From: Glycomyces tenuis DSM 44171
Lineage (GTDB): Bacteria > Actinomycetota > Actinomycetes > Mycobacteriales > Micromonosporaceae
DNA: 64,000 bases
Reading direction: 5' to 3'
Assembly: GCF_000427885.1 (NCBI RefSeq)
Contig: NZ_ATYW01000014.1
Location: forward strand, 1-64,000
A program made the position numbers and the translations under genes. Shown here in pieces: positions 49,473 through 56,827 of this stretch (the stretch's first letter is position 1; the number at the start of each line of letters is the position of its first letter). The notes beneath the pieces are model-generated. The model searched no databases. It saw nothing but the letters and a program-made list of their open reading frames with translations, and was not told the origin of the DNA.

Positions 49473-50030
49473 TCAGGCGGCCCGGCGATAGTGCATGGCG
49501 ACCGCGCCGTTGCCGAGCGGATCGGCCGAGATCAGGTCGAGGTTTCGGGTGCCGGGCAGTCCGTCCTGGTACAGGGTGGGGCCGTGGCCGGCGATCATGG
49601 GATGGACGAGGAACTTGTACTCGTCGATCAGGTCCAGTCGGTCCAGCGCCGTCGCGAGTTTGCCGCTGCCGAGGAGCACCCCCTCGGGAGTCCGGTCCTT
49701 GAGTTCCTGGACCGCCGTGCGCAGGTCGCCCTCGACGTGGTGGCTGTTGGTCCACGGGAAGTCGCTCCGCGTCGACGACACGACGTACTTCGGCTTGGCC
49801 TCCAGCTTGAGCGCCCACGCGCGCATCGCCGGCGGCGCGTCGACCTCGCCGCGGGCGACCTTCGGCCAGTGGCTTTCCATCATCTCGTAGGTGGTGCGGC
49901 CCCAGAGCATCGCGCCGCTCTCGTCCATCAGGCGAGTGAAGTGCGCGTGCGTCTCATCGTCGGCGATGCCCTCCTCGTGGTCGACGCAACCGTCCAGAGT
50001 GAAGTTGATGCTGAACGTCAGAAGCCCCAT
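49473..50030 (-). CDS. Dihydrofolate reductase/RibD C-terminal-like reductase
   Basis: Protein of 185 aa of the family of small proteins with the RibD C-terminal/DHFR fold: SINFTLDGCVDHEEG, MLWGRTTYEMME, VVSSTRSDFPWTN, and VLLGSGKLATALDRLDLIDEY. These NADPH-binding proteins are widespread in actinomycetes and rarely are true DHFRs; the substrate is unknown. It is divergent from the TetR gene with a clear palindrome between them, so it is the likely target of that repressor. Confidence 0.88.
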   Translation of the reverse strand: MGLLTFSINFTLDGCVDHEEGIADDETHAHFTRLMDESGAMLWGRTTYEMMESHWPKVARGEVDAPPAMRAWALKLEAKPKYVVSSTRSDFPWTNSHHVEGDLRTAVQELKDRTPEGVLLGSGKLATALDRLDLIDEYKFLVHPMIAGHGPTLYQDGLPGTRNLDLISADPLGNGAVAMHYRRAA

Positions 50031-50082
50031 GCGGCGGATTCCTCCTCTGATACCGGCTCCTGCGTCGCAGCAGCGGGCGAAT

Positions 50083-50105
50083 GGATGTACACGGCGTATA
50101 CATCC
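50083..50105. promoter_or_regulatory. TetR-type operator palindrome
   Basis: A 23-base near-perfect palindrome with half-sites GGATGTA (50083-50089) and TACATCC (50099-50105) lies between the DHFR-like and TetR genes. TAAAGT (50110-50115) may be the -10 of the regulator promoter. Such symmetry and place fit an autoregulated TetR repressor. Confidence 0.75.
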
Positions 50106-50155
50106 ACTGTAAAGTGGTCACGAGCGACGCGTCAAGCGGTCAGGGGTGGTGCGAG

Positions 50156-50785
50156 GTGGAGAGGGCGGCACGGACCGGCTACCACCACGGCGACCTGCGA
50201 TCGGCACTGGTCGAGACCGGGCTGGAACTGACACGCCTGGGCGGTCCGGAAGCGCTGAGCATGCGGGAGGCCACGCGCAGGACCGGAGTCACCGCGCGTG
50301 CGGCCTACCGGCACTTCGCCGATCGCGATGCGCTCTTGGCGGTGGTCGCCGCGAGGATTCAGGACAAGATGGCCCAGTCCATGCGCGAGCGGATGCCGGA
50401 CGGCGAGGGCGATGGTCCGGCCAATCGGGCCGTCGCCCGGTTGCGGGGCGTGGGGTTGGGGTACGTGGAGTTCGCATTGCACGAGCCCGGATGGTTCCAG
50501 GTCGCCTTCTTCGCGCCGGATGGGATCACGCGTCCCGACGGCCGTACGCCGCCGCCCCTGGTCATGCTGCGGGAGGCGCTCGACGGCCTCGTCGAGTCCG
50601 GCTCGTTGAGCGTCGGACGGCGCGCCGGGGCCGAATGGTCGTGTTGGTCCACCGTGCATGGCTTTGCCGAGCTCGCCATACAGGGGCCGTTGCGAGGCCG
50701 CGACCCGGCGGTCCTCCGCCGGTTCGCCGAGCAAGCGGTCGACGACGTCATCGCGGGCATCTGCCGAGGGGCGGGCACCGCATGA
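50156..50785 (+). CDS. TetR family transcriptional regulator
   Basis: Protein of 209 aa from a GTG (VERAARTGYHHGDLRSA) with a G-rich ribosome site. Residues about 30-55 are the HTH (SMREATRRTGVTARAAYRHFADRDAL); the C-terminal domain has the WHG/TetR_C-like pattern GYVEFALHEPGWFQVAFFAPDG. It lacks a distinctive ligand signature. It is probably the repressor of the divergent DHFR-like gene and of itself. Confidence 0.9.
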   Translation: MERAARTGYHHGDLRSALVETGLELTRLGGPEALSMREATRRTGVTARAAYRHFADRDALLAVVAARIQDKMAQSMRERMPDGEGDGPANRAVARLRGVGLGYVEFALHEPGWFQVAFFAPDGITRPDGRTPPPLVMLREALDGLVESGSLSVGRRAGAEWSCWSTVHGFAELAIQGPLRGRDPAVLRRFAEQAVDDVIAGICRGAGTA

Positions 50786-50900
50786 TGCAGATCGGCTCCC
50801 GATGCCGCAGACCGGACATGCCCTGGCCCGCGCGGGACGTGGACGAGGCGACGACGGCCGCCTCGCCGCGGGCCGCCTCGGCGGCCCCGTGTCCGTGCGG

Positions 50901-51476
50901 TCAGCGGAGGAACGGGAACCGCCGCACCAGGGCCGAACCCCTCCACGGCCTCCCCAGCCCGAAGTCGTCACCGGCGTCGGTGGCGGCCAAGAGGACGAGC
51001 GCGGCCATGTAGACGAGGTGCTCGTCCATGAACGGGTTGTTCTCCGGTTGGAACATCGCCGCCCACAGCGAGAGCAGGAGGAGGCTCCCGCCGAAGGCGG
51101 CCAGGCGCATGCCCATGCCGAGCAGCAGGGCGATGGCCAGTGCGGCCTGCGCCCCCATGAACAGCCAGTCGACCCACGCCTGCCCGGCCAGCGCCTGGAA
51201 CGCCCCGCCGAAGGCGCCGTCGCGGCTGGCGAGGAAGCCTCCTGTGGGGCTGCCGCCCGCGGTCCAGGCCCGTTCCGGCGGCGTGGAGAAGCCCAGGCCG
51301 AAGATCTTGTCGAGCAGGGACCACAGGAAGATCCACCCCAGGGACAGCCGCAGGAGCACCAGCGCCGTGCGGGCCGAGGGGCGCAGGATTCGCGGCTCGG
51401 CGGTCCGGGCCGCGCGCAGCGGCACGGCCTCGCTGAACGGCGTCGTCACCACTCTTCCGTTGCCGCGCGCGCTCAT
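50901..51476 (-). CDS. DoxX-like integral membrane protein
   Basis: Protein of 191 aa starting at an ATG that overlaps the stop of a small upstream frame. About four membrane helices follow a 35-residue tail. The phrase LLRLSLGWIFLWSLLDKIFGLGF, GGFLASRDGAFGG and FMDEHLVYMAALVLLA identify the DoxX/thiosulfate:quinone oxidoreductase large-subunit-like family, common in actinomycetes. Role is unproven; links to redox or thiol stress have been suggested for relatives. It lies downstream of the ECF sigma/anti-sigma genes on the same strand and may share their regulon. Confidence 0.85.
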   Translation of the reverse strand: MSARGNGRVVTTPFSEAVPLRAARTAEPRILRPSARTALVLLRLSLGWIFLWSLLDKIFGLGFSTPPERAWTAGGSPTGGFLASRDGAFGGAFQALAGQAWVDWLFMGAQAALAIALLLGMGMRLAAFGGSLLLLSLWAAMFQPENNPFMDEHLVYMAALVLLAATDAGDDFGLGRPWRGSALVRRFPFLR

Positions 51477-51610
51477 CGGAGTGCCCTTGCCGACGCGGCC
51501 GGCTCGGAGCCGTTCCCGGCCCCGTCGGCCGCTCGGATGGGTCCCGAGACCGCGCCGGGCATCTCGAACGGCTCCTCCGGCGTACCGCGGGCGATCGATC
51601 GTCTTCTCAT
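51473..51610 (-). CDS. Possible small upstream frame coupled to the DoxX gene
   Basis: A 45-codon frame (MRRRSIARGTPEEPFEMPG...) ends in an ATGA overlap with the DoxX start and has AAGGA upstream of its ATG. No family is recognised. The overlap suggests translational coupling, but a chance frame is possible. A partial palindrome (51677-51690, TCGATGTACGTCGA) lies upstream and could be an operator. Confidence 0.35.
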   Translation of the reverse strand: MRRRSIARGTPEEPFEMPGAVSGPIRAADGAGNGSEPAASARALR

Positions 51611-51695
51611 GGGTTCGTCCTTCGCGTCGAGGAATTGCCTCCACTGACTGATACGGACGCCGGGCCCCAATAGATTTCGATGTACGTCGATTTAT

Positions 51696-52412
51696 TCAGC
51701 GATCGGGCAGGGAGGCCGTCAGCGTGGTCCCGTCCGGGGCCACCAGCAGCACCTCGCCGATCTCACCGATATCGGCCTCCACGGTCGCGCCCGCGCCGCA
51801 CGAGGTGGACGCCACCTCGCACGAGCCGACCGTGGCGGTCCACTCGTCGGTGGTCACGATCAGGTCGTACGAGCCGGGCTCGGACGCCTCGCCCAGGACC
51901 GCGAACACCCACGACGGCTCCCCCTGGTACAGGAACACGTGGCCGACCTGCACGCCGTCGTCGAGGATCGGCGCGGCGGTGAAATAGCGGCCGTCGGCGA
52001 CCGCGAGCGTGTGCTCGTAGCGGTCCGCCAGCTCGCGTTCGTCCGCGGTGACGGTCCAGACCGTCCCTCCCGCGGCGGCTGCGATCACCACAGCGGCGGC
52101 CACGGCCGCCAACGGCCTCAGGGCCCGGTGCCGCCACCGCGCTCGCGCGCGCACCGGACGCTCGGCTCCGGCGCCGCCTTCGGACCTGATGCGGTCGAAG
52201 ACGGCGCTCTCGAAGCCCGCGGGCGGCTGGTGCTGCGGAGCGATGAGCAGCACCTCGTCCGCCACCCTGGTCAACTCCTCGAGCTCGCGGCGGCAATCGT
52301 CGCATCCGGCCAGGTGGGCGAGGACGCTGGCGCGGTCCGGCCCGCTGGCCGCGCCGGTGGCGAGCTCGGCGAGGCCCTCCTGGAACTCGTCGCAGCGTGT
52401 CGACTCAGTCAT
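51696..52412 (-). CDS. Anti-sigma factor with zinc-finger (RskA/ZAS type)
   Basis: Protein of 238 aa. The N-terminal anti-sigma domain contains the zinc site HLAGCDDC (HxxxCxxC); a single membrane helix (residues about 96-118, LAAVAAAVVIAAAAGGTVWTV) separates it from an extracytoplasmic RskA-like C-terminal domain of about 115 residues. It would hold the sigma factor encoded just upstream until an external signal triggers proteolysis. The start overlaps the sigma gene by eight bases. The two later Cys (GSCEVAST and SCGAG) could form an external disulfide that senses redox state. Confidence 0.92.
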   Translation of the reverse strand: MTESTRCDEFQEGLAELATGAASGPDRASVLAHLAGCDDCRRELEELTRVADEVLLIAPQHQPPAGFESAVFDRIRSEGGAGAERPVRARARWRHRALRPLAAVAAAVVIAAAAGGTVWTVTADERELADRYEHTLAVADGRYFTAAPILDDGVQVGHVFLYQGEPSWVFAVLGEASEPGSYDLIVTTDEWTATVGSCEVASTSCGAGATVEADIGEIGEVLLVAPDGTTLTASLPDR

Positions 52413-52941
52413 GGCGCACCTCGAGGATCTTGCGCAGTCGTGTCAGGCCGGTGCGTATGCGGGTCTTGGCGGTGCCCAGGGGGATCCGCTGCTGCTCGCC
52501 GATCTCCCGCGCGGTCAGTCCGAAGTGTACGGACAGCACGACGGCCACGGCCTGCTCCTTCGGCAGCGCCCGCAGCGCGGCGGTCACGTCGTCGGAGTCG
52601 TCCACGCGGTCGCCGTCGTCGCCGCGCGCCATCATCAGCTCCGCCATCGCCACCGGCTCGGTCGCCAGCTCGCGCCGGACCCGCAGGACGTCGATGGCGA
52701 CGTTGCGGGTGATCGTGAGCAGCCACGTCGAGGCCTGCGCCCGTCGAGGGTCGTAGTTGCCCGCGTGCCGCCAGGCGCGCACGAAGGCCTCCTGTGCGAC
52801 CTCCTCGGCCACCGCGGGCACGCCCACCACGGAGAGCGCCATGCCGTAGACGCGGGCCTGGTGGCGCCGGACGAAGGCGGCCATGGCGTCGGCGTCGCCG
52901 GTCGCGACCCCCGCGAGCAGTGCCTCGTCTGACACTTCCAT
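52405..52941 (-). CDS. ECF RNA polymerase sigma factor (SigK-like)
   Basis: Protein of 178 aa with the two standard domains: sigma region 2 (RHQARVYGMALSVVG, EEVAQEAFVRAWRHA, ASTWLLTITRNVAID) and region 4 (LTAREIGEQQRIPLGTAKTR). Together with an RskA-type anti-sigma it resembles the SigK group. The start ATG lies about ten bases after the -10 element of its own promoter, so the message is nearly or wholly leaderless and no ribosome site is seen. It is likely autoregulated through the mirrored promoters at 52950-53042. Confidence 0.93.
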   Translation of the reverse strand: MEVSDEALLAGVATGDADAMAAFVRRHQARVYGMALSVVGVPAVAEEVAQEAFVRAWRHAGNYDPRRAQASTWLLTITRNVAIDVLRVRRELATEPVAMAELMMARGDDGDRVDDSDDVTAALRALPKEQAVAVVLSVHFGLTAREIGEQQRIPLGTAKTRIRTGLTRLRKILEVRHD

Positions 52942-52949
52942 ATCAGTTC

Positions 52950-53042
52950 TACGGAACCACACGCCGAATGGATTGCGCCGGAGGCCGCCCGATCCGAAGA
53001 TTCGCCCGACCCGCCGCAATCCATTCGCCGCTCCGCTTCGTA
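52950..53042. promoter_or_regulatory. Mirrored pair of ECF-sigma promoters
   Basis: The same element, CGCAATCCATTCG, 11 bases, CGTA, occurs twice in outward directions: plus strand at 53015-53027 and 53039-53042, and minus strand at 52977-52965 and 52953-52950. The first faces the lipoprotein gene, the second the sigma gene. Identical spacing and -35/-10 blocks on the two strands are the expected mark of a single sigma factor transcribing its own gene and a target. Confidence 0.85.
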
Positions 53043-53077
53043 TCACATGGTGAGACCACGACGAGAGGAGTGGAGAC

Positions 53078-53542
53078 ATGAAACCCAAGCTGTTGGCCCT
53101 GTCCGCGGTGGGCGTCCTCGCGCTGGCCCTCGCCGCCTGCGGAGAGGACGCCGAGGACGGCGGCGCCTCGGGCGGCGACGGCCCCACGGTGGCGATCGTC
53201 CAGCCGGCCGACGGGGACGCCCTCAGCGCGCCGTTCGCGTTCGAGGTGGACTCGAGCGAGGACCTCGGACCCACCGACACCGGCGCCCACCACGTCCACC
53301 TGTACGTCGACGGCGACGACAGCGTCTACGAGGTCATCGAGGCGGGCAACGGGGAGGAGGTCGAGATCTCGGCCGATTCGCCGATCCTCGAAGGGCTGGA
53401 GGACGGCGAGCACACGCTGAACGTCTCGCTGCGCCACGCCGACCACTCCGCGGCGGGAGCCGAGGACGAGATCACCGTCATGTTCGGCGAGGCGGGCCCG
53501 GGGAACGCCGATGACCCCGGCGACGTCGGCGATGGCTACTGA
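53078..53542 (+). CDS. Secreted lipoprotein (DUF4399-like)
   Basis: Protein of 154 aa. Lipobox ALAAC (about Cys21) after a signal peptide; the mature part has an acidic linker and one beta-sandwich domain: TVAIVQPADGDALSAPFAFEVD, GAHHVHLYVDG and LEDGEHTLNVSLRHADH, resembling DUF4399. His-rich GAHHVHL and RHADH could bind copper or another metal, which is only a guess. GAGAGGAG precedes the start. It is the first gene on the far side of the mirrored sigma promoters and overlaps the cytochrome b gene. Confidence 0.85.
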   Translation: MKPKLLALSAVGVLALALAACGEDAEDGGASGGDGPTVAIVQPADGDALSAPFAFEVDSSEDLGPTDTGAHHVHLYVDGDDSVYEVIEAGNGEEVEISADSPILEGLEDGEHTLNVSLRHADHSAAGAEDEITVMFGEAGPGNADDPGDVGDGY

Positions 53543-54188
53543 ACCCGGCCGGACCGTCGAGCGCAACAGCGCCCGTGCCCGCTGGTTCCACGCCGCCGTC
53601 TACCTGACGGTGCTGGTGCTGATGGGCACGGGCTGGTGGCTCACGCTGGGGCAGGAGGGCAGGCCCAGCCCCTTGGCCGCCGTGACCGGCCTGCCGGACG
53701 CCGAGATCCACACGGCCGTCGGCTGGGCCCTCACCGCGATCGCCGTGGCGGGCCCGGCCCTCGGCCTCCGCGGCGCGAAGGCGCTGCTCGTCGACTCCGC
53801 GCGGTTCCGGCGCTCGGACCTGCACTGGGCGGCCGGCTGGCCGAAGGCCGTGTTCACCGGCCGCTTCGCCCGCCACGAGGGACGTTTCGACCCCGGTCAG
53901 CGCATCGCCAACCTCGTGATGGTCGCGCTGCTGCTGGCCCTGATCGTCAGCGGGATCGGACTGTGGGCCGTCTCGGGCGGCCCGGCGTTCGTCTGGTTCA
54001 ACCGGATCCACCGGTGGGCCACGTACGCCATCACGCCGGTGATCCTCGGGCACATCCTCATCGCGGCGGGCGTGCTGCCCGGTTACCGGGGCGTCTGGAG
54101 GGCGATGCACCTCGGCGGGCGGCTCCGCCGCGGCGACGCCGCACGAGTGTGGCCCGGCTGGCTGGAGCGCACGACCCGAGGCCGGTGA
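53511..54188 (+). CDS. Cytochrome b561/FdoI-like membrane protein
   Basis: Protein of 225 aa if started at the ATG that overlaps the preceding gene by 32 bases (GGGGAA upstream); a second ATG at 53532 overlaps by 11. Four membrane segments with heme-ligand His candidates in RWFHAAVYLTV, EIHTAVGWAL, RIHRWATYAI and LGHILIAAG identify the formate dehydrogenase gamma/cytochrome b family. It would pass electrons between quinone and an extracytoplasmic partner; the lipoprotein is the only candidate here. Co-transcribed with it under the ECF promoter. Confidence 0.85.
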   Translation: MTPATSAMATEPGRTVERNSARARWFHAAVYLTVLVLMGTGWWLTLGQEGRPSPLAAVTGLPDAEIHTAVGWALTAIAVAGPALGLRGAKALLVDSARFRRSDLHWAAGWPKAVFTGRFARHEGRFDPGQRIANLVMVALLLALIVSGIGLWAVSGGPAFVWFNRIHRWATYAITPVILGHILIAAGVLPGYRGVWRAMHLGGRLRRGDAARVWPGWLERTTRGR

Positions 54189-54360
54189 ACCGGCGGCGGG
54201 AAATCGCTTCAGCGCCCGCCCGCGGCGTCCGGAGGCGGTCGACATTCGCCACGTCTGCTCTGCCTGAACGGCGCGTTCTTCGCGCACGGTGACATCTGAC
54301 ATACTTCGTGGCCGAACGATGCGGCCGAGCTCGCCGCCGCGGCTATCGTCGGAGGCGAAT

Positions 54361-54424
54361 CTTCGGCGGTGGGGCCCGCCGACCCCGAAGGGGGCAACCG
54401 CAGCGCCGCCAACGGTCCCTACCA
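54361..54424 (+). promoter_or_regulatory. Possible fluoride riboswitch upstream of crcB
   Basis: The leader of crcB contains GGCGGTGGGGCCCGCC (54365-54380), similar to the 5' stem of the crcB RNA, then a small hairpin, GCAACCGC (54394-54401) and a 3' CCCTAC (54417-54422) that matches the usual CUCCUAC end. The normal GATGG is GGTGG here and the UGAUGA part is not present, so this is only a weak call. The rest of 54189-54457 contains no gene. Confidence 0.3.
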
Positions 54425-54457
54425 GCACCGCACGCCCGCGCCCTGGTAGGAGCATCC

Positions 54458-54952
54458 ATGACGCAACCCGACGCCCCCGCATCCGTGATCGACCCCGACG
54501 TCGATCTGCGCGTTCGATCCCAGCGCCGCGAGCTGCGGCGCGCCCCTTGGGCCGTGCTCGGCGTCATCGGCCTCGGCGGCGCGGCGGGCGCGCTGGCCCG
54601 CCACGGCGTCGACGCGGCCCTGCCGCACCGGGCGGGGGAGTTCCCGTGGTCGACGCTCGCCGTCAACGTCACCGGCTGCCTGCTCATCGGCGCTCTCATG
54701 GTCCTCATCACCGAGGTCTGGGCCGCGCACCGGCTGCTGCGGCCGTTCCTCGGCACCGGGGTCCTCGGCGGGTTCACCACCTTCTCGACGTACATCGTCG
54801 ACGCCCAGCACCTCGCCGCCGCCGGGGCGGCGCGCACGGCCCTGGTCTACCTGTTCGCGACCCTGATCGGCGCGCTGTTCGCCGTCTGGGCCGGGGCCGC
54901 GGCGACCCGGGCGCTCGCCGTCGGCCGCGCGGCGAAGGAGGAGCGGCGATGA
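54458..54952 (+). CDS. crcB: Fluoride channel subunit CrcB (first copy)
   Basis: Protein of 164 aa starting after GGTAGGAG. An extra hydrophilic N-terminal tail of about 35 residues precedes the four-helix Fluc fold: [45 protein letters not shown] (Phe box). Fluc proteins are dual-topology dimers that export fluoride. In actinomycetes two unequal copies usually lie side by side and form a heterodimer, as here, with an ATGA overlap to the next gene. Confidence 0.93.
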   Translation: MTQPDAPASVIDPDVDLRVRSQRRELRRAPWAVLGVIGLGGAAGALARHGVDAALPHRAGEFPWSTLAVNVTGCLLIGALMVLITEVWAAHRLLRPFLGTGVLGGFTTFSTYIVDAQHLAAAGAARTALVYLFATLIGALFAVWAGAAATRALAVGRAAKEERR

Positions 54953-55323
54953 CCGTCCTGCTCGTCGCCGTCGGGGCCGCGGTCGGCGCCCCGCTGCGGT
55001 ACCTCGTCGACCGGGCGGTCCAGTCCCGCCACGATTCGCTGTTCCCCTGGGGCACCTTCTGCGCCAACACGACCGGATCGTTCATCCTCGGCGCCCTGGC
55101 CGGCGCCGCGCTCGCCGGGGCGTCCTCGGACCCGGTCACGGCCCTGCTCGGGACGGGGCTGTGCGGGGCCCTGACCACGTACTCCACCTTCGGGTATGAG
55201 ACGGTCCGACTCATCGGGGAGCGCGCCCGCCTCATCGCCGTCCTCAACGCGGCCGCCAGTGTCGCGGGCGGCCTGGGAGCCGCGCTCGTCGGCCACACCC
55301 TCGCCCAGGCGGTCATCGCATGA
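54949..55323 (+). CDS. crcB: Fluoride channel subunit CrcB (second copy)
   Basis: Protein of 124 aa; its ATG overlaps the stop of the first copy (ATGA) and GAAGGAGGAG is upstream. The same fold, without a tail: [47 protein letters not shown]. The two Fluc copies differ enough in sequence to serve as a heterodimer of opposed orientation. Protects against fluoride. Confidence 0.93.
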   Translation: MTVLLVAVGAAVGAPLRYLVDRAVQSRHDSLFPWGTFCANTTGSFILGALAGAALAGASSDPVTALLGTGLCGALTTYSTFGYETVRLIGERARLIAVLNAAASVAGGLGAALVGHTLAQAVIA

Positions 55324-55569
55324 CCGCGCCTCGGCCGCTGGAGATTCGTCATCGCCTTCAGCGTCCGTGGCACCGCAGGCGCCGCAGCGCTAAAATCGGC
55401 TGTGGCGGACCTGCCATCGGCGACTGCGGTGCCGCCCCGCCCGTAGGCGTCACCGGTCGTCGAGGCGACGACACTGGATCCCGGTCCGCCGTGCCTCGCC
55501 CCGCTTGCGGTGGATCATGCAGCTCCTGTGCCCGGGCGGCGCTGTCGCGATGACGTTCAAGGGAGGGCA

Positions 55570-56538
55570 ATGACCCCTGCGGCGATCCACGAGACGAAGG
55601 ATCGATTCGAGCACCCCGCGCTGTTCTACTCCGATGAGCACGAGTACCTGGCCGGCACGATCCCGTTCATCGAGGCGGCGCTCACCGCCGACGACCCCGT
55701 GGCGGTGGCCGTCCCCGGACGCAATCTGGAATCCGTGCGCAGCGCCTTGGGGTCCTCGGCCGCACGTGTCCTGCTGACCGACATGACCGTGGCCGGCGCC
55801 AACCCGGGGCGGATCATCCCCGGCGTGCTGCGCGCCTTCGCCGACGCCCACCCGGGGCGCCGCGTGCGCATCATCGGCGAGCCGATCTGGCCCGGCCGCA
55901 CCGAACTGGAGTACCCCGCCTGCGTCCAGCACGAGGCGCTCATCAACCTCGCGTTCACCGGCCGCACCGTCTCCATCCTGTGCCCGTACGACACCGAGCG
56001 CCTCGACCGGCAGGTGATCGCCGACGCCCGGGCCACTCATCCCGTGGTCGTCGACCACACCGGGCACCACCGCTGCGAGCAGTACGACCCCGGCCGCATC
56101 CTCACCGACTACAACCGGCCGCTCCCGCCCCCGCCGCGATCGGCCGTCGAACGCGCCGCCGACCACGCGACGCTCGACAATGCGCGCTGGTTCGTCACCG
56201 CGTACGGGCGGAGACTCGGCCTGAGCGCCGAGCGGCTGGTCGATCTCGAGATCGCCGCCACCGAGTTGCTGACCAACAGCATCATCCACGGCGGCGGCAT
56301 CGGCACCTTCCGCGTCTGGTCGGATGACGAGCTGCTGATCTGCGAGGTCAACGACGCGGGGCGGATCGACGACCCGCTCGCGGGGCGGCGCCCGAGCGGC
56401 GAGGCCGAGGACCACGGCCGCGGGCTGCTGCTGGTCAACCAGCTCGCCGACCTCGTCCGCATGCACACCGGCCCGGACGGCACCACCGTGCGGATCCACC
56501 TGCGACTGCCCGAAGCGAGTTCCCGCGCGGTGGGATGA
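55570..56538 (+). CDS. MEDS-domain/ATPase (RsbW-like) switch protein
   Basis: Protein of 322 aa. Residues about 15-170 form a MEDS domain (HPALFYSDEHEYLAGTIPFIEAAL, RIIGEPIWPGR, EYPACVQHEALINLAF); the C-terminal 120 residues are a Bergerat-fold ATPase of the RsbW/serine kinase anti-sigma kind (ATELLTNSIIHGG as N box, EVNDAGRIDD, EDHGRGLLLVNQLAD as G box). Such fusions are numerous in streptomycetes and control stress-sigma partner switching. GGGAGGG precedes the ATG. No partner (STAS protein or sigma) lies nearby. Confidence 0.9.
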   Translation: MTPAAIHETKDRFEHPALFYSDEHEYLAGTIPFIEAALTADDPVAVAVPGRNLESVRSALGSSAARVLLTDMTVAGANPGRIIPGVLRAFADAHPGRRVRIIGEPIWPGRTELEYPACVQHEALINLAFTGRTVSILCPYDTERLDRQVIADARATHPVVVDHTGHHRCEQYDPGRILTDYNRPLPPPPRSAVERAADHATLDNARWFVTAYGRRLGLSAERLVDLEIAATELLTNSIIHGGGIGTFRVWSDDELLICEVNDAGRIDDPLAGRRPSGEAEDHGRGLLLVNQLADLVRMHTGPDGTTVRIHLRLPEASSRAVG

Positions 56539-56827
56539 CCCCCGCGGCCGGGCCGCACTGCCGCTGCCACGGCCCCGGCCGAGCCCTGACCGGGCAAGAT
56601 GCCGCCATGCCCGGGAGATCGGCTCCAGCCGCCCCTCGGAGGGGCACCGAGCGTCCGCCCTTGCACAGGTCATCGAATAAGCCGTGAACAATCACGACGG
56701 TCTTGCTCTCTCGGCCCAAGACTGGCACGCTAGCGGTAGAGAGAACACGCTCGCAACAGCGTCCCAGCCATACCCCTTGTGGCAGAGCGGCCTTCGCGGA
56801 CATCGACCCATATAGGAGAGCTGCACA

